Both the position numbers and the translations under genes were made by a program. The notes below the pieces were generated by a model. That model was not told the DNA's origin. It searched no databases and saw only the letters and a program-made list of their open reading frames with translations. Positions 11,401-22,642 of a DNA stretch of 64,000 nucleotides are shown here, one piece after another (position 1 is the stretch's first letter; each line of letters begins with the position of its first letter). Source of the stretch: Chromobotia macracanthus (lineage: Eukaryota; Chordata; Actinopteri; Cypriniformes; Botiidae); contig JAZGTH010000108.1 of assembly GCA_036877525.1 (NCBI GenBank), positions 868,001 through 932,000 of the forward strand, read 5' to 3'.

Positions 11401-12379
11401 GTATTGATACAACTGGCTCACAGTTGTGTTTGTAATTGATCAGCTGTGTCCTAACACATTATCTGTTCAAACATTAAAAGCTGGGAATGTGTTGTGTCAC
11501 TTCTGTCTATTACTTCTGCAGTCTGAGTGTACGGTGAGATCACAAATAAGCCACATTTCCAAAAATGTGACATTCTGTACATTTGCCTAAAATGAATCTT
11601 GTAATCATAAAAGATTCCTTGACTCTACAGCAAATAGAGCATTTTTTTTCCTTTACTGTCTTATACCGGAGGGCAGTGTATATCAGATGTTTGATTCTTG
11701 ACTTACCAAAGGAAAAAGGTAGTTTTCAGAGGTTGCTCTTTCATAGCTCAGGTATGGCTATATGGTACCGTGCAAATGAGTAAGTATTATTGAATCACAA
11801 ACATTTTGAAGAATTGGTGAATAATCCGTTTAGATTCTGAATTATGCTAAAAATTATTTTTGTTTGAAAATCATACAAGTTTTTGTGAGAGCGAACCGAT
11901 TCATATCTCACACTGTATCACTAATACAAAACTGAAGAAACAATTCAGTGTGGATGGGCTATTTCAAGTATAATATGTAAACTTCACAATTTGTCTTCAC
12001 AATAATAGAGATGCAATAAATCATTTTCTCCACCCCTTTTCTGATCCTAAACCAGACAGATAGCTTCAGTTTCAGATACAATTGTCTGATTGTATCTGAA
12101 ACTGCACACAAAACTAAACAGCCCACAAAACTAAACAGATACTTTCACCATCTATAGATCTATACTAAGCTTTAATCAGATTGGCTGACTTTGTTAATCT
12201 GGCTGATTTTAACAGTATACAAGTAAGTCTTGTCATGTTTTACTGTGTGTTTTCTGTACAGTTTTTTGCAGATTGCATTGTGCTATTAATAATTTTCTTG
12301 CCCTGGTCTGTTTTTGTGCTGTGATCTCGGAGCTGCTAATACTGCTGCTAATCCAGTCAATGTTTACAACCATGTACCC

Positions 12380-12725
12380 TCCCTGCAAATATGTATATTG
12401 GTCACCGCTTCTCTCTGTGTTAAATTTTATTGTAGTAGGGTGTTTTGTCTATGTGCTGGTTGACTTGTACAGGTTGTCTTTGCCCTTGTCATTTGTACTG
12501 TTGTACTGTCTGCACTTTGTGACGTTTGTGACATGCTTGTGATGTCTACACTGTTTTTTGTGATGTTTGCACTGTGATTGTAACTAGTCCCTTATTGTCT
12601 ATGTAGTCTATGTTGTATGTGGCACCATGATCCTGGAGAAACGTCTCATTCCACTATGTACTGCACCTGCATCTGCTATATATAGTTGAATGACAATAAT
12701 AAACTTTCTGATATATCTCTGATTA
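12380..12725 (+). mobile_element. L2-like LINE 3' end
   Basis: The segment tggcaccatgatcctggaga followed by aacgtctcattccactatgt and a gttgaatgacaataataaac tail parallels the tail of the LINE at 50.7-52.7 kb (tagcaccttgatcctggaga ... gttgaaataacaataaattc). Only 3' UTR is present, as expected for a 5'-truncated insertion. Confidence 0.65.
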
Positions 12726-12989
12726 CCTCACCCCAAGTGTGTGATTGATTGATTTATGTTACTAAGATGGCTTTTCCTGTCTAAGTGGGCGGTTCTTGGC
12801 CAATTTAGGGTTTAAAGGTTTAAAAATGACTTTTAGCCAAGGTCATGACTCAGTGTGTGTAATACTGATATGTTAGAGATACTTCACCCCTGACTGTTCC
12901 TCACTGTCTTCTCAACTTAAGAGCTCCACATCTTCTTGGAATTTAAAACTTGAAGTGGAGGCCAAGTGGCCACTGTCCTAAATCCATCC

Positions 12990-13870
12990 TCTGCCTGATC
13001 CCCTGACCCCTCCTTTAAATAATGACTATGGTAAGACAGGAGGCTCGTGTGCTGACTCACTCCGCATCTATATGGCAGAAGCTGATAAATCAAGAGCGAG
13101 TCTTTCGAACACTCATTCCCGAACCTTCCAATTATCCTGTCCAGTCATCAGAATTTATTTGTATTGCTTCCCTCTATAAAATTATAATGTTGCCTAATAA
13201 TTCTCCTTCACTGCGTGCCAGCCCAAGGTTAATGGTATTTTTTTCCAAATTTCCACAGCCTGAACTGCAGAGTTGCCCTCACATATGCATGCACTGTTTC
13301 TCATTGTGGGCTATTTTTGGGTATAGCTGGTTAATAAGTCTGTTTCTTAGGGGTCATGTTATGAGGAATCAAATTTTTCTTGATCTTTTCATAAGAGCTC
13401 TTGGTATTATTAATACATCCTGCAAATTTTATAAATTAAAACATCCTCTTGTCAATAATGAAAGCTTTTATGTAATAGTTCTTCAAAACAACAGACATGT
13501 GAAATGGCTGGATTTGTGATGGCACAAGGTAGTTTTATTTTCATATGACCTGCCCCAGAGCAAGATAACACCAACTTTTATATCATCACATCAATGGCTG
13601 TGCCCACAGTCATTCAGTTGTGCGGAAATAGCCAAAGGGAAACCTGCAAATCTGAAAGGGGAACACTCAGATCTGACTTTTTTAATTGAATGACTAAAAA
13701 CAGGGTGGAAAGGGACATAAATTATTATTTTTTATTACGTTTGAATGATTTTAATTTTGAAAGATATTTTGGTAAAAAACTTCAGTAATATTATAATTGC
13801 ACTTCAGGGAACACAATAAAATATAAGAAAACCCCTGTCATGACCCCTTTAAAGCCAGTTGCTTTAATAT
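12990..13870. repeat. probable non-autonomous DNA transposon
   Basis: The run gggtcatgttatgaggaatc, the phrase cttttcataagagctcttgg, and the end cccctgtcatgacccctttaaa resemble a dispersed cyprinid repeat. A 165-codon open frame at 13022-13519 has no recognisable domain and is taken as incidental. Family unknown. Confidence 0.35.
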
Positions 13871-14202
13871 CATACAATTTTTTTACAGGCATACTGCTAT
13901 CATTCGTTTTCGGCTATGGTCTGTATTTACAGAATATTTCTGATTGTGTGAAAAGTGATTGGCTTTTTAGGAATGAAAGGAAGTTTTACATCTAAAAGAA
14001 ATGAAAAGTAAAATCTAAAAGGAAGTATTGTAATATTTTTTATCATGACAAAAGCATCCATAACCAAAATTTGAGAGGATTGGCTTGATTATCATGAAGT
14101 TTAAAAAGGTCTTAAAACAAGTCTTAAAAATAGTTTTCCTGTTTTTGCTTTAAATTATTTTGGGGTGAAATGTAACCTAAGCCAAAAGGTATTATGCATA
14201 GC

Positions 14203-14460
14203 ATGTGGTATTTGTGGCCTAATGGTTAGAGTCTAACTTTTAGGTTGCAGGTTCGAGTCCCACAGCTGGCAGGAAAAGACTGAGGTGCCTTGAGCAAGAC
14301 ACCATTCTCCAGTTGCTTCCTGGGTTCTGCAGTGATAGCAGCCCACTGTTCCAGGTGTGTGTATGTGTTCACTACTCACTGTACGTCTTAAACGCAGGGG
14401 TCACATTTCGTGTATGGGTTACCATACATTAACAGATATGTCACTTTCACTTCATTACAG
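14203..14460 (+). mobile_element. tRNA-derived SINE, full-length-like
   Basis: The head has an A-box-like tggcctaatggttagagtct and a B-box gcaggttcgagtcccacagc. The body has ctgaggtgccttgagcaaga and gcagtgatagcagcccactg. The tail is tatgggttaccatacattaa ... tatgtcactttcacttc. This matches the architecture of a common cyprinid SINE with a conserved central body. It lacks a true tRNA cloverleaf 3' half, so it is not a functional tRNA gene. Confidence 0.72.
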
Positions 14461-14624
14461 AGTGAGCAACAACTGGCATAATTACATGGCATAATTAACT
14501 GTTGTGGAAACTTGATGTTGTCATTGACCAAAATGCGCAGGTAACTCTACTTCATGAACAAGTGTGGAGCCAAGTTGCATTCACATTCATACAAATAATG
14601 CCACAGTTCCAGTGCAACTGAACT

Positions 14625-15010
14625 CAGACCACCTCCTACAGGTAGTCTCGGCTAAGGTCAATTTCTGAAAATGATCGAAAACCCCCACCTGTGAACACTA
14701 TGAGTTCTGCTCCCACCTGGCCCTGTTTGATAAAGCAAGCCATGCTTGCGTTTCTCGCGGTTCAGCTGCAGTTTCTTCTTCTCCTAGTGAGAGCAAAGCA
14801 TTAGAATTGGTCTCTTTTGGAGAGGTGGACATTCTTAGTGTCGACCCTGGGGAAATTAAGGATTCACAACCTCATCCCCTCACTTATGAGGAGCTTCTGG
14901 AGGTTGTGATTCAGGCAGTGGTCAAATTAAACATTGATTGGCAATTAGAATAGCAGGAAACTTAAAAGAGTAAATTAGATGAGCCTTTCCTATAGTCCCG
15001 GACACAGCCT
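14625..15010 (+). mobile_element. DIRS-type retrotransposon gag-like fragment
   Basis: The phrases FGEVDILSVDPGEI, LTYEELLEVVIQAVVKLNID and a following proline/arginine patch resemble the gag-side ORF of cyprinid DIRS elements. It ends in a stop near 14950. No terminal repeats seen locally. Independent of the larger DIRS element at 38.6-43.2 kb. Confidence 0.45.
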
Positions 15011-15068
15011 CTGCTCGGAAAAAGGCTTCCCCTTCCGATCTTTACACAGAGGTGTCAAGATTGTAGTA

Positions 15069-15212
15069 AAGGGCATTCTATCATTGCATTTGGACCGAAT
15101 GCAATGATTGGATAAACATTTTATGATCCTGTGCCCTCCACAGAATGTATATATTAATATAAATATATTTAGACCACTTAGTGATTGCTATCATAATGTG
15201 AAGAAAAATGTG
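15069..15212 (+). repeat. dispersed repeat A, copy 1
   Basis: Shares an ordered set of blocks with 56190-56335: tcattgcatttggaccgaat, attggataaacattttatga, gccctccacagaatg, tatttagaccacttagtgat and tgctatcataatgtga. About 140 bp, no ORF. The two copies are 41 kb apart in the same orientation. Confidence 0.6.
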
Positions 15213-16065
15213 TGTGTGCTGTGATTTCTCTCTTACAGTCCTGTTACACAAACCGCTGCTACTTAATTGACATGTTTATGACACGTTCTAGCTCTCAAAA
15301 ATTTAACCAAGGCAATTTTAAAACTTTTAAAAAATTAAAAAACGGACAATTGAAAGCGAAAAATTTAATTAAACCCCTTTTTTATATGAGTGATGCCTGT
15401 GGCCCAGCCAGTTGGTGACAGTTCAGATAGTAGCAAGTGATTCTGTTTCAAGTGAAAACTAGGATGTGACTTTTCCCTTTCTTCTTCTATCTTCATTATG
15501 TTGAGGCCAATGTGCAAGATGTCATAGTGGAGTTCAAAAGAGGAATGTAATTACCATGACATTCAGTCTGATGGAGTAGCTGGGCGGCACAGAGTCTGCC
15601 TCCATCACACCGCCACAACCCCTTACAACACCTCACAACATCCCCCCCCCCCCAACCCACCAGGCTTTTATGGCACAAACATTTGTTATTGAGACCTTAG
15701 TGCACCTTTAAACATGGCCTCTAGAGGCAGTGTACTCTACTCAGGGAGTGAAGCCAAACACCCCCGCAGTGCTAAGATGGTACAGTATGTATGTGGTTCT
15801 AGAAGACATCTAAACATTGTTGTTTTAAGCAATGTACATACATGAACCAATAATATATACACATTATATACACACACAGACACGCACATATGTATGTATG
15901 TATTTTTTTCCTTATATTCCTATATATATATTATTCTTTAACATTTAGTTTGGATCAGTCCTGCTAATCAGTCCTGCTGTTGTTCTCATACATTTAAGCA
16001 TGTCTTTGTGTGTGTGTATGATTCTGTGAAATCCTGATGCTGTTGTGTGTGTGTGTGTTGGGCAG

Positions 16066-16222
16066 CATCTGAGAGCCGGGTCCTTACGTGTGCGGCGGTC
16101 TGGAGGACGCCCCTGGAATGGGAATCAGGCAGCAATGAGTCCCCCGATGATTCATCAAACAACCCGCAGACCTTGGGGCTTCTCTGTCACCTTGACAACA
16201 CGGCCCATGGCAGCATGGCCTG
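16066..16222 (+). CDS. eipr1: EIPR1 exon (family exon 4 by position)
   Basis: 157 bases: two bases finish a split Thr, 51 codons, then two bases of a Cys codon. Acceptor tgttgggcag|CA, donor GCCTG|gtatgccg. Codes for SESRVLTCAAVWRTPLEWES, then SPDDSS, and LLCHLDNTAHGSMA. Intact. Confidence 0.9.
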
Positions 16223-19200
16223 GTATGCCGCACACTATTGATTAAACCCTCCAGCGTTACCGTCCTCTCTCTCTTTTTCTCTCTCCTTTTCTCTTTCTCT
16301 CCTTCTCTCTTTTTATCTTTCCTAGCTTTGCTATTCTTCTCTGTGCTATTCTTCTTTTGCTCCTGGCATGTATTTCCATTTCTCTGTCTTTTGCTGCCTT
16401 TTTGGCTTTATCTTTTTTCAGTCAGTTGTTCTGCTCTTTTCTAGATGTTACAGAAATTTGTTACAGAAATGTATACTGTATTTCACTGACCCTGTTTGTT
16501 TTTTTACCTGCTGCCTATTTCTATTGCCAGTTTCAACACAGAATTGCATAAAAATGCAATTCTTCAAATGCAAAACAAAATTGCATTTGAAGCTTTTGTG
16601 AAATGGCAGTCCTCATACCCTCATTGATCAAAGAGTCATGCTAATGCTAGCACACATGCTAATGGACTTTCTCTTTTCAAAGTCATTTCTTCAACTAAAA
16701 TCAAGTCATCTAATCAAATTTAGATCTTCTCATTGCACTAGTAGAAACAGTCCTGACTTAAATGAATATGAATTATATTCATTATTGAATAATGAATAGT
16801 TCAGCTAAAAATAATATTTATGTCATTGTTGACATACTCTCATGTTGTGCAAACAATATCCAGTGACCTTTGGTGATATCTACATGGTGTTCATGTTTAA
16901 GTCTGGTGCCTAAATGCATAATTGTGAATGAAGTTTGAGAGCTATGATGAACGGGAAGATTTTCAGCAAATTACAGATTCAGCTTTTAGAAGTATAATAG
17001 AATTAGAACAGAAGTATACAGAGTAGAATATCTCTTATAGAAATAAATTACAGCGCATAAGTGAAAACCTTTTGTGAATATATAAGGTGATCTGATTATT
17101 ATAACATTGAGCATTTTTCATTGGAATTGATTTCAAATTAATTATGATATAATAATGAAAACAGATTCACAAAGATTGTCAACTCTAAGAATCAACACTG
17201 GCCTGCATGTCTTTTAGGTCAAGCTAACAGGTTAATGCTAACCACACAACCTTTCACATATCATTCTACTATTCTGTTTTACTGACCTGATTCTCTGTTC
17301 TAAACGAAACAGGTTGAGCAGGAGTTTCCTCCTAAACCCTCTTGATTCCTAAATCATTCATTTGTTTGACAGTAAACAGTGAACATCACACTGGGACCAT
17401 CAGCACCAGATGCCACATTGATGAGACAAACTGCGAGTGTTTGTTCTAGGACATAGACACATAATAAAAAACAGTGTTTAAAAAACAAAACATTGATGAT
17501 TGATTGGTGTGCCTGAATCACCATAAACCATGAACAACATGCCTGTATCTGTTTTAAAGTGATACTCAGGTAATGAATGAATGTTTCTTAGCTGTGGCAC
17601 TCATGACTATGAAAGGCATGGTGGTTTTATGTGTTTGAGTATGTGTGTCTTCCCCTGAAGAGGATAAAAGGGCTGACAGAGTGTAATTGCTTTATTGGGA
17701 GAGAGAGTTCTGAGAAATAGCTGTTCAATGAATGACAGCAAAATCCAATGTGATGATCTTTTCTGAAATCAGCATACAGGCTGTTGTGATTGCTACTATT
17801 CTCCTTTTAATCCAAATATGCCAACGTGTTTGTGTGCCAAGGGACCTCGTACCTTATGTCACATTTATGTTCTTAGATCTTTATCACTTACAAGAAAGTG
17901 CACACCTCATGTAAGCAACTATTACAAGAGTAGTTTAATGTAGTATATAGTTGTATTTGTAAGTGCTACATCAAGCTGAAACAGTCATTTTAAAGGTGGA
18001 GTGTTTCATTTCTGAGCTGCTAGTGGGTCCAAATGCATTGCAACATCCCATTTACGTCTTCATTACGTCACCGTTGGCTGAGCCAGATTGTGTTGAGGAA
18101 AGGTATTTGAACACTGAAAAATGTATGATTGTTTTATGTATATAACTGTTTAATGAACAATGGGTCTCTGAATACTCTTGGATGGACTTGGCCATCCAGC
18201 TTGAGAGTCTCAACAGGGAGAGTGACATCAGAATGGCACAAGCTGGTTTAGAAATGTCTAGGTCTGCATCATCTATTTCTAAATTACATCTGGTGTCGGC
18301 AACCACCAATCCAAGCCTTCCTGAATGATTTCACAGATACCACAGAATTAGGACCAGGAAGCAGATAGATCCTACAAGGACTGGGGAGGCTGACTGATTG
18401 GGCAACAATGCACTTCAAGCCAGCAAATTCCAGGACACTCACTCATCCTAAAGAAGAATAAGGTTATGGATGTATTCTCCTTGAACATCTCAGGAACAAT
18501 TTCAGTCAGTGGTTGAATAGCACTCTAAATGCCACAACAGCAGTTAATGGGTGAAAAGAATTCTCTGTCGTTTGGGGAATTGCTCCTTATGGGAGTAATA
18601 CCAGTCTATAGCTGCCCTGCCCTGAAGTATCAAAACAGGAATTTAAGTTGTCTTAGGCCTGCGAGGTGATGCTGTACAAGGACTGTGGGGAGACAAAGGT
18701 GGCACAAACAGCACTGTGCTGTAGGATTGACAATTGGTGTTGTAACTAGAGGAAGAACTAAACTAGGATACTACAGAGCTCCCTGATATGACATAAGACA
18801 GGAGCAGGAGGGATGGAGTGCCAGCCCCTTGAACAGGTGCTGAGGCCCATTGCAGAAGCCAGCAACCTTACAGTTAAAACACCTGTCTTCTCCTCACAAT
18901 TACTTTTCAGCCAAAGCTAGAACCCAGATCATTACATTCATGCAATACAGGAAGCTCTCACTAGAAACTGCAAACAAACCAAGTTTCCATGGAGACCACT
19001 GAGACCACTTTTGACATTCTTCTGCTATTTAAGGCCAATAACATCCTCCTTTTGGAGCTCACTGTGTTGTGGATCGTCATCGAGCAAACCAATAAGAGAA
19101 ACAAGGGCAAGTACAAAGATCTGGACTGTCAAAACATAGGTAGGTAAGGCATCAGTGTATGTTGATTGTGGTTGGGTATCACCTTTATCACTGGGGAGAT

Positions 19201-22200
19201 GAAGAGGAGAGTCAAATGCCAGATCTGCCCAAAAAGTCTTCAGTTGGCTTCGGGCAAAATAGACATGAGGAACTTTATAGTGCCACATGAACACTGAATA
19301 ATCAAGGCTGCATGAGTATCTGGACTAGGATGTATGGCATGGCTGGGATGTTCAGTGTAATGACAGATTGATGGAAATTGGTAGCAGGCCATCTGGCACT
19401 ACCATAGAATCTTTCATTTAGTTCTACTGCCGTCAACAGAGGTGTAATAGATGGGTAGGTGTATCGACTGCATTAAGATTGCAGAGAGTTGCTCTATTCT
19501 AGCCATGAAATTAAATAAATCAAAATGAGGGGCAGAACAGTGTATTGGTCAGAGAAGTGCTTGAGTTTATGCTGTAAACTGTACAGCAGGGCATCATCTA
19601 TTGGTCAGATGTAAATAGAGATCCACTTCCTGTGTAGCACACTTGTATGTTTATGTAACCATAACACTTTGCTGTTATGGTTATGTTCTTTTACAGATGT
19701 ACTTGAAACCAAATGTCGCAATCAATGATTAACTGTCTGTTTACATGTTGATCAAATAGTTACAATGTCAATAGTTAACAGTCTGGCTACCCGAGACATT
19801 TTTTTTGGGTGTCGGCCAGGGAATGTTGCTTTGTTTTCCAAACTTTCCCTGTTCCACTAAGCCTAACCCTTACAAATACAAATACTTTTGTTTTGAAAAC
19901 ATTCCAGGTTGGGCTTTGCTGGAAAGAATAGGTGTCGTTACAAAAATGTACAGAGATTTTCTTTGTCATCTTCTGCATTTTTCATTTTCTGGTGCCTCAG
20001 AAATGGCTTTTAGAATTATGGCTTCATTTTAGGAGCTAGCAGGGGACTCTTAATCAATGGCAATTGAGCACTTTGTGGCCAATGGAGCATTTGTGAGATT
20101 TGTGCAGGGGACGTGCTGAGCATCAAGTGATGGCAGCGTGAGACAGACTAATGGCTGTGTAATGGCTTATCAGAGCCACCGCTGCTAGATCAATTGACAC
20201 TGGAGAAGGAACGAAAGCAAACGGTTTTATTTAGGTCAGTCAATACTCTCAGTAATGATGGAGTAATCTCTGTGGTGTTCTGTAGACAGTCGATGCTCAC
20301 ACAGCCCACAACACCTCTCCTCTTCCTCACTTAGTCTTCCTCCCACAAATCAACTTAAACCATTAACCCTAGCATCAGATACACACCTTTTTTTCTTAGA
20401 ATCAAATACACATCTCTTCTGGTTAGCATCAAATACACAACTCTTCCTAGTTAGCTTTATGTATTTAACATTGCTCAGATTGCTGTGGAATGCTGTGAAG
20501 ACTTTTTTAACTATAACTTATAGTTCTTCTTTAACTTTAACTTATAGAAGATTATACCATAATTCATTCACCCTCGGGCCATCTCAGGTCTATATGCCAA
20601 ACACACTCTGAGTTATATTAAATAATATCTTGGCTCTTTCCTGCTTCAAAATGGCAGTGAACATGACCCAGATTTTGAAGCTCCAAGAAGTGCCTTCATC
20701 CATCATAAAAGTAATCCATACGACTCCAGTGGTTAGTAAATGTTTTCTAAAGCAAAATAATATGTTTGTAAAAGAAAACAATATTTTAAACTTAATAACT
20801 GATTGATACATCACATATCCTTGTAAACAAACAGATCAGAGCACTGAATTCAAATTTGGCAGCACTTCGTATTTCATTGGTTCTCATGTGTCTCATGGCT
20901 AATTGTCATATGCATGTTTCATCAGGAGACATGCAAGAACCATTGAACCAAGTTTATTGACTTGCTGCCATATTTGAATCTAGTGCTCTGATCTGTTAGT
21001 TTACATAGATACGTTTGTGTGAATTATTTATGCAGAAGTGTATACTGTATGTACGGTTCTATTTCCTATTTTGAGGTGATGCCATAGAACATTGACTTAT
21101 AGAAAGGCCATTAAAGTGATTCCCACCCAGCAATTTATATCCACAATAAACATGACTTCTTTTTATGACTTCTGAATATGACTTTGGCATACTTTTTTCT
21201 CTTTGCTTATTGTTTTTTTCTAATATGCAAGTTAATAATAACACAGGTTTGTCATGTAGTTGGTTGATTGCTAGGGCTTAAAATATATTGACATTATCAA
21301 AATATAGCAAATATTCATGACGCAAAATACATATGGTAGGGGTGTGCGATAAATCTCATGCACAATATCATAATTGTTCTTTTAATGATATGTAAAGTCA
21401 TATTATCGAGTATGTCACTTGCTTTAAAAACAGCATTTAGTCTCCATAGATTCACTGTGTGCTGTAGTCAAGTACTGTGTGCGCAGAGTGTGATGCAGCA
21501 CATTAGACTGAGGTTTGTTTACGTCTTCTTATAAATGAGTGTCGTTAATTCAGCCGATCGTGCTTGTTTCTGTCATCTTCTGTGTCTGCTGTCTGTGTCG
21601 GATGCTTGTGTACATCTAATGTGTGAACATTTGGCCTTGAAGCTGAATGAGAAAAAAGAGCACGAACGAGCCAGTCAACTTTGTTTAAAAAGTGTTGACT
21701 GGCTCGTTCCAGTCAACTTTTTAAAACTTTGTTTAAAACTTTGTTTTAAAAAGTCATCTAAAACATAGTAATCCCAGCCATTTATTAGAGCTGAGAAAAA
21801 AACATATTCCAGACAGGTAACTATTATAAACATAATGGGGCAAAATAACTCATCATCATAGACAGAATAAATCACTATATTAAAGCAATAAGCGGTGAGC
21901 CGTGCTTTACTCTGTGTTCTAAATTTGTCATAAGATTGCATTTGGGGAATCATATAACAAAATCATTTTTTTGCTTTTTCTTGTATGTTGCACAGTTCAT
22001 CATACAGTATTTTGTATTGCTTTTATTTAAACGCATCCGTTTTTAAAGACCTATTTTTCTTTAGTTTATTGTTTCCATAAATATCAACAATCAATATTTT
22101 TAACAAGTTGAAGCTAGCACAAACACATTTTGGAAGTAAGGATGCAAAATATTGCCTGATTATCATTATCAAAGAAAATACTGAGATACATTTTTATGTT

Positions 22201-22542
22201 AACATTGCACACCCCTAGTTTGCAATAATTAAATTATTTTAATATTTCAAATTATTTAAAAGTCAAAATTTTAGGTTGATGTAGAGGGACTGATGGAATG
22301 CTTTCAGTTTTTAAAAATATTTCAATATAATGTAAATTGATTTACAAACTTTAAGCATTATTATATCGAATATTGCACATTTTTTAATTTTGTGCAGCCC
22401 TATATATTGCTCAAAGCCAGGTAACCTGTGCTCATACATAAACACAAAGCATCATTATACACCTTCCAGTGTAGAAACACATTGATAATGGAGGGCTGTG
22501 AGTTTATGTCATGGTCAATCTTCTCTTGTGTGACTCCTGCAG
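16223..22542. other. EIPR1 intron 4
   Basis: 6.3 kb, AT-rich. It begins with a pyrimidine-rich tract (16259-16345). It holds diverged dispersed-repeat scraps (about 16798, 20590-21000), a perfect 16-bp palindrome (21664-21709) and a non-repetitive block at 20040-20215. A stretch at 18.3-19.4 kb is less AT-rich and may be a degraded retroelement, but I see no domain. Confidence 0.5.
20590..21010. repeat. dispersed repeat B with inverted arms, copy 1
   Basis: Shares blocks with 47590-47870: cttggctctttcctgcttc versus cttgtctcttcccggctttg, aagctccaagaagtgccttc versus aggctccaaaaagtgcattc, and aaagtaatccatacgactcc versus aaagtaatccatacaacttc. It also has internal arms of about 32 bp, acagatcagagcactgaatt at 20830 and its diverged complement ending near 20998, so the right half can fold back. 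Confidence 0.6.
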
Positions 22543-22642
22543 TGTATTATGGGAGCCCATGGGTAATGGCAAGGGTGTGATCTCTCTGGCTGAAAACCAC
22601 ATGTTGCTCTTGGACCTTCAGGAGAGCTCCACCAAGGTCAAG
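22543..22642 (+). CDS. eipr1: EIPR1 exon 5
   Basis: 100 bases: one base completes the Cys, then 33 codons, phase 0 at the donor GTCAAG|gtgaga. Acceptor tgactcctgcag. Codes for VLWEPMGNGKGVISLAENHM followed by LLLDLQESSTKVK. The Trp of the WD dipeptide is Leu (TTG for TGG, one base). Confidence 0.88.

Larger units (their letters stand above)
11400..16065. other. EIPR1 5' region; expected N-terminal exons not found
   Basis: In a head-to-head layout the EIPR1 exons coding its first ~90 residues should lie here. I scanned the plus strand for the conserved starts (VIYGLEFQ, IHIIDFDDEN, GEIWHIS and neighbours) and saw none. The interval instead contains an L2-like 3' end (12.3-12.7 kb), MITE-like DNA (13.0-13.9 kb), a SINE (14.2 kb), a DIRS gag-like scrap (14.6-15.0 kb) and a repeat at 15.07 kb. 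Confidence 0.55.

Noticed and set aside
11522..11533. 12-bp micro-exon of EIPR1 (ttctgcag ... gtgaga borders)
   Set aside because: Good-looking borders, but the codons do not match the EIPR1 N-terminus; likely chance.
13022..13519. 165-codon plus-strand ORF
   Set aside because: No domain or family resemblance, AT-rich codons, and it lies within a dispersed repeat. No splice or Kozak support.
14205..14275. tRNA gene
   Set aside because: A- and B-box are present but the cloverleaf 3' half is replaced by SINE body; it is a tRNA-derived SINE head.
18300..19400. Possible degraded coding retroelement
   Set aside because: Composition differs from flanks but no RT, integrase or terminal repeat is visible in any frame.
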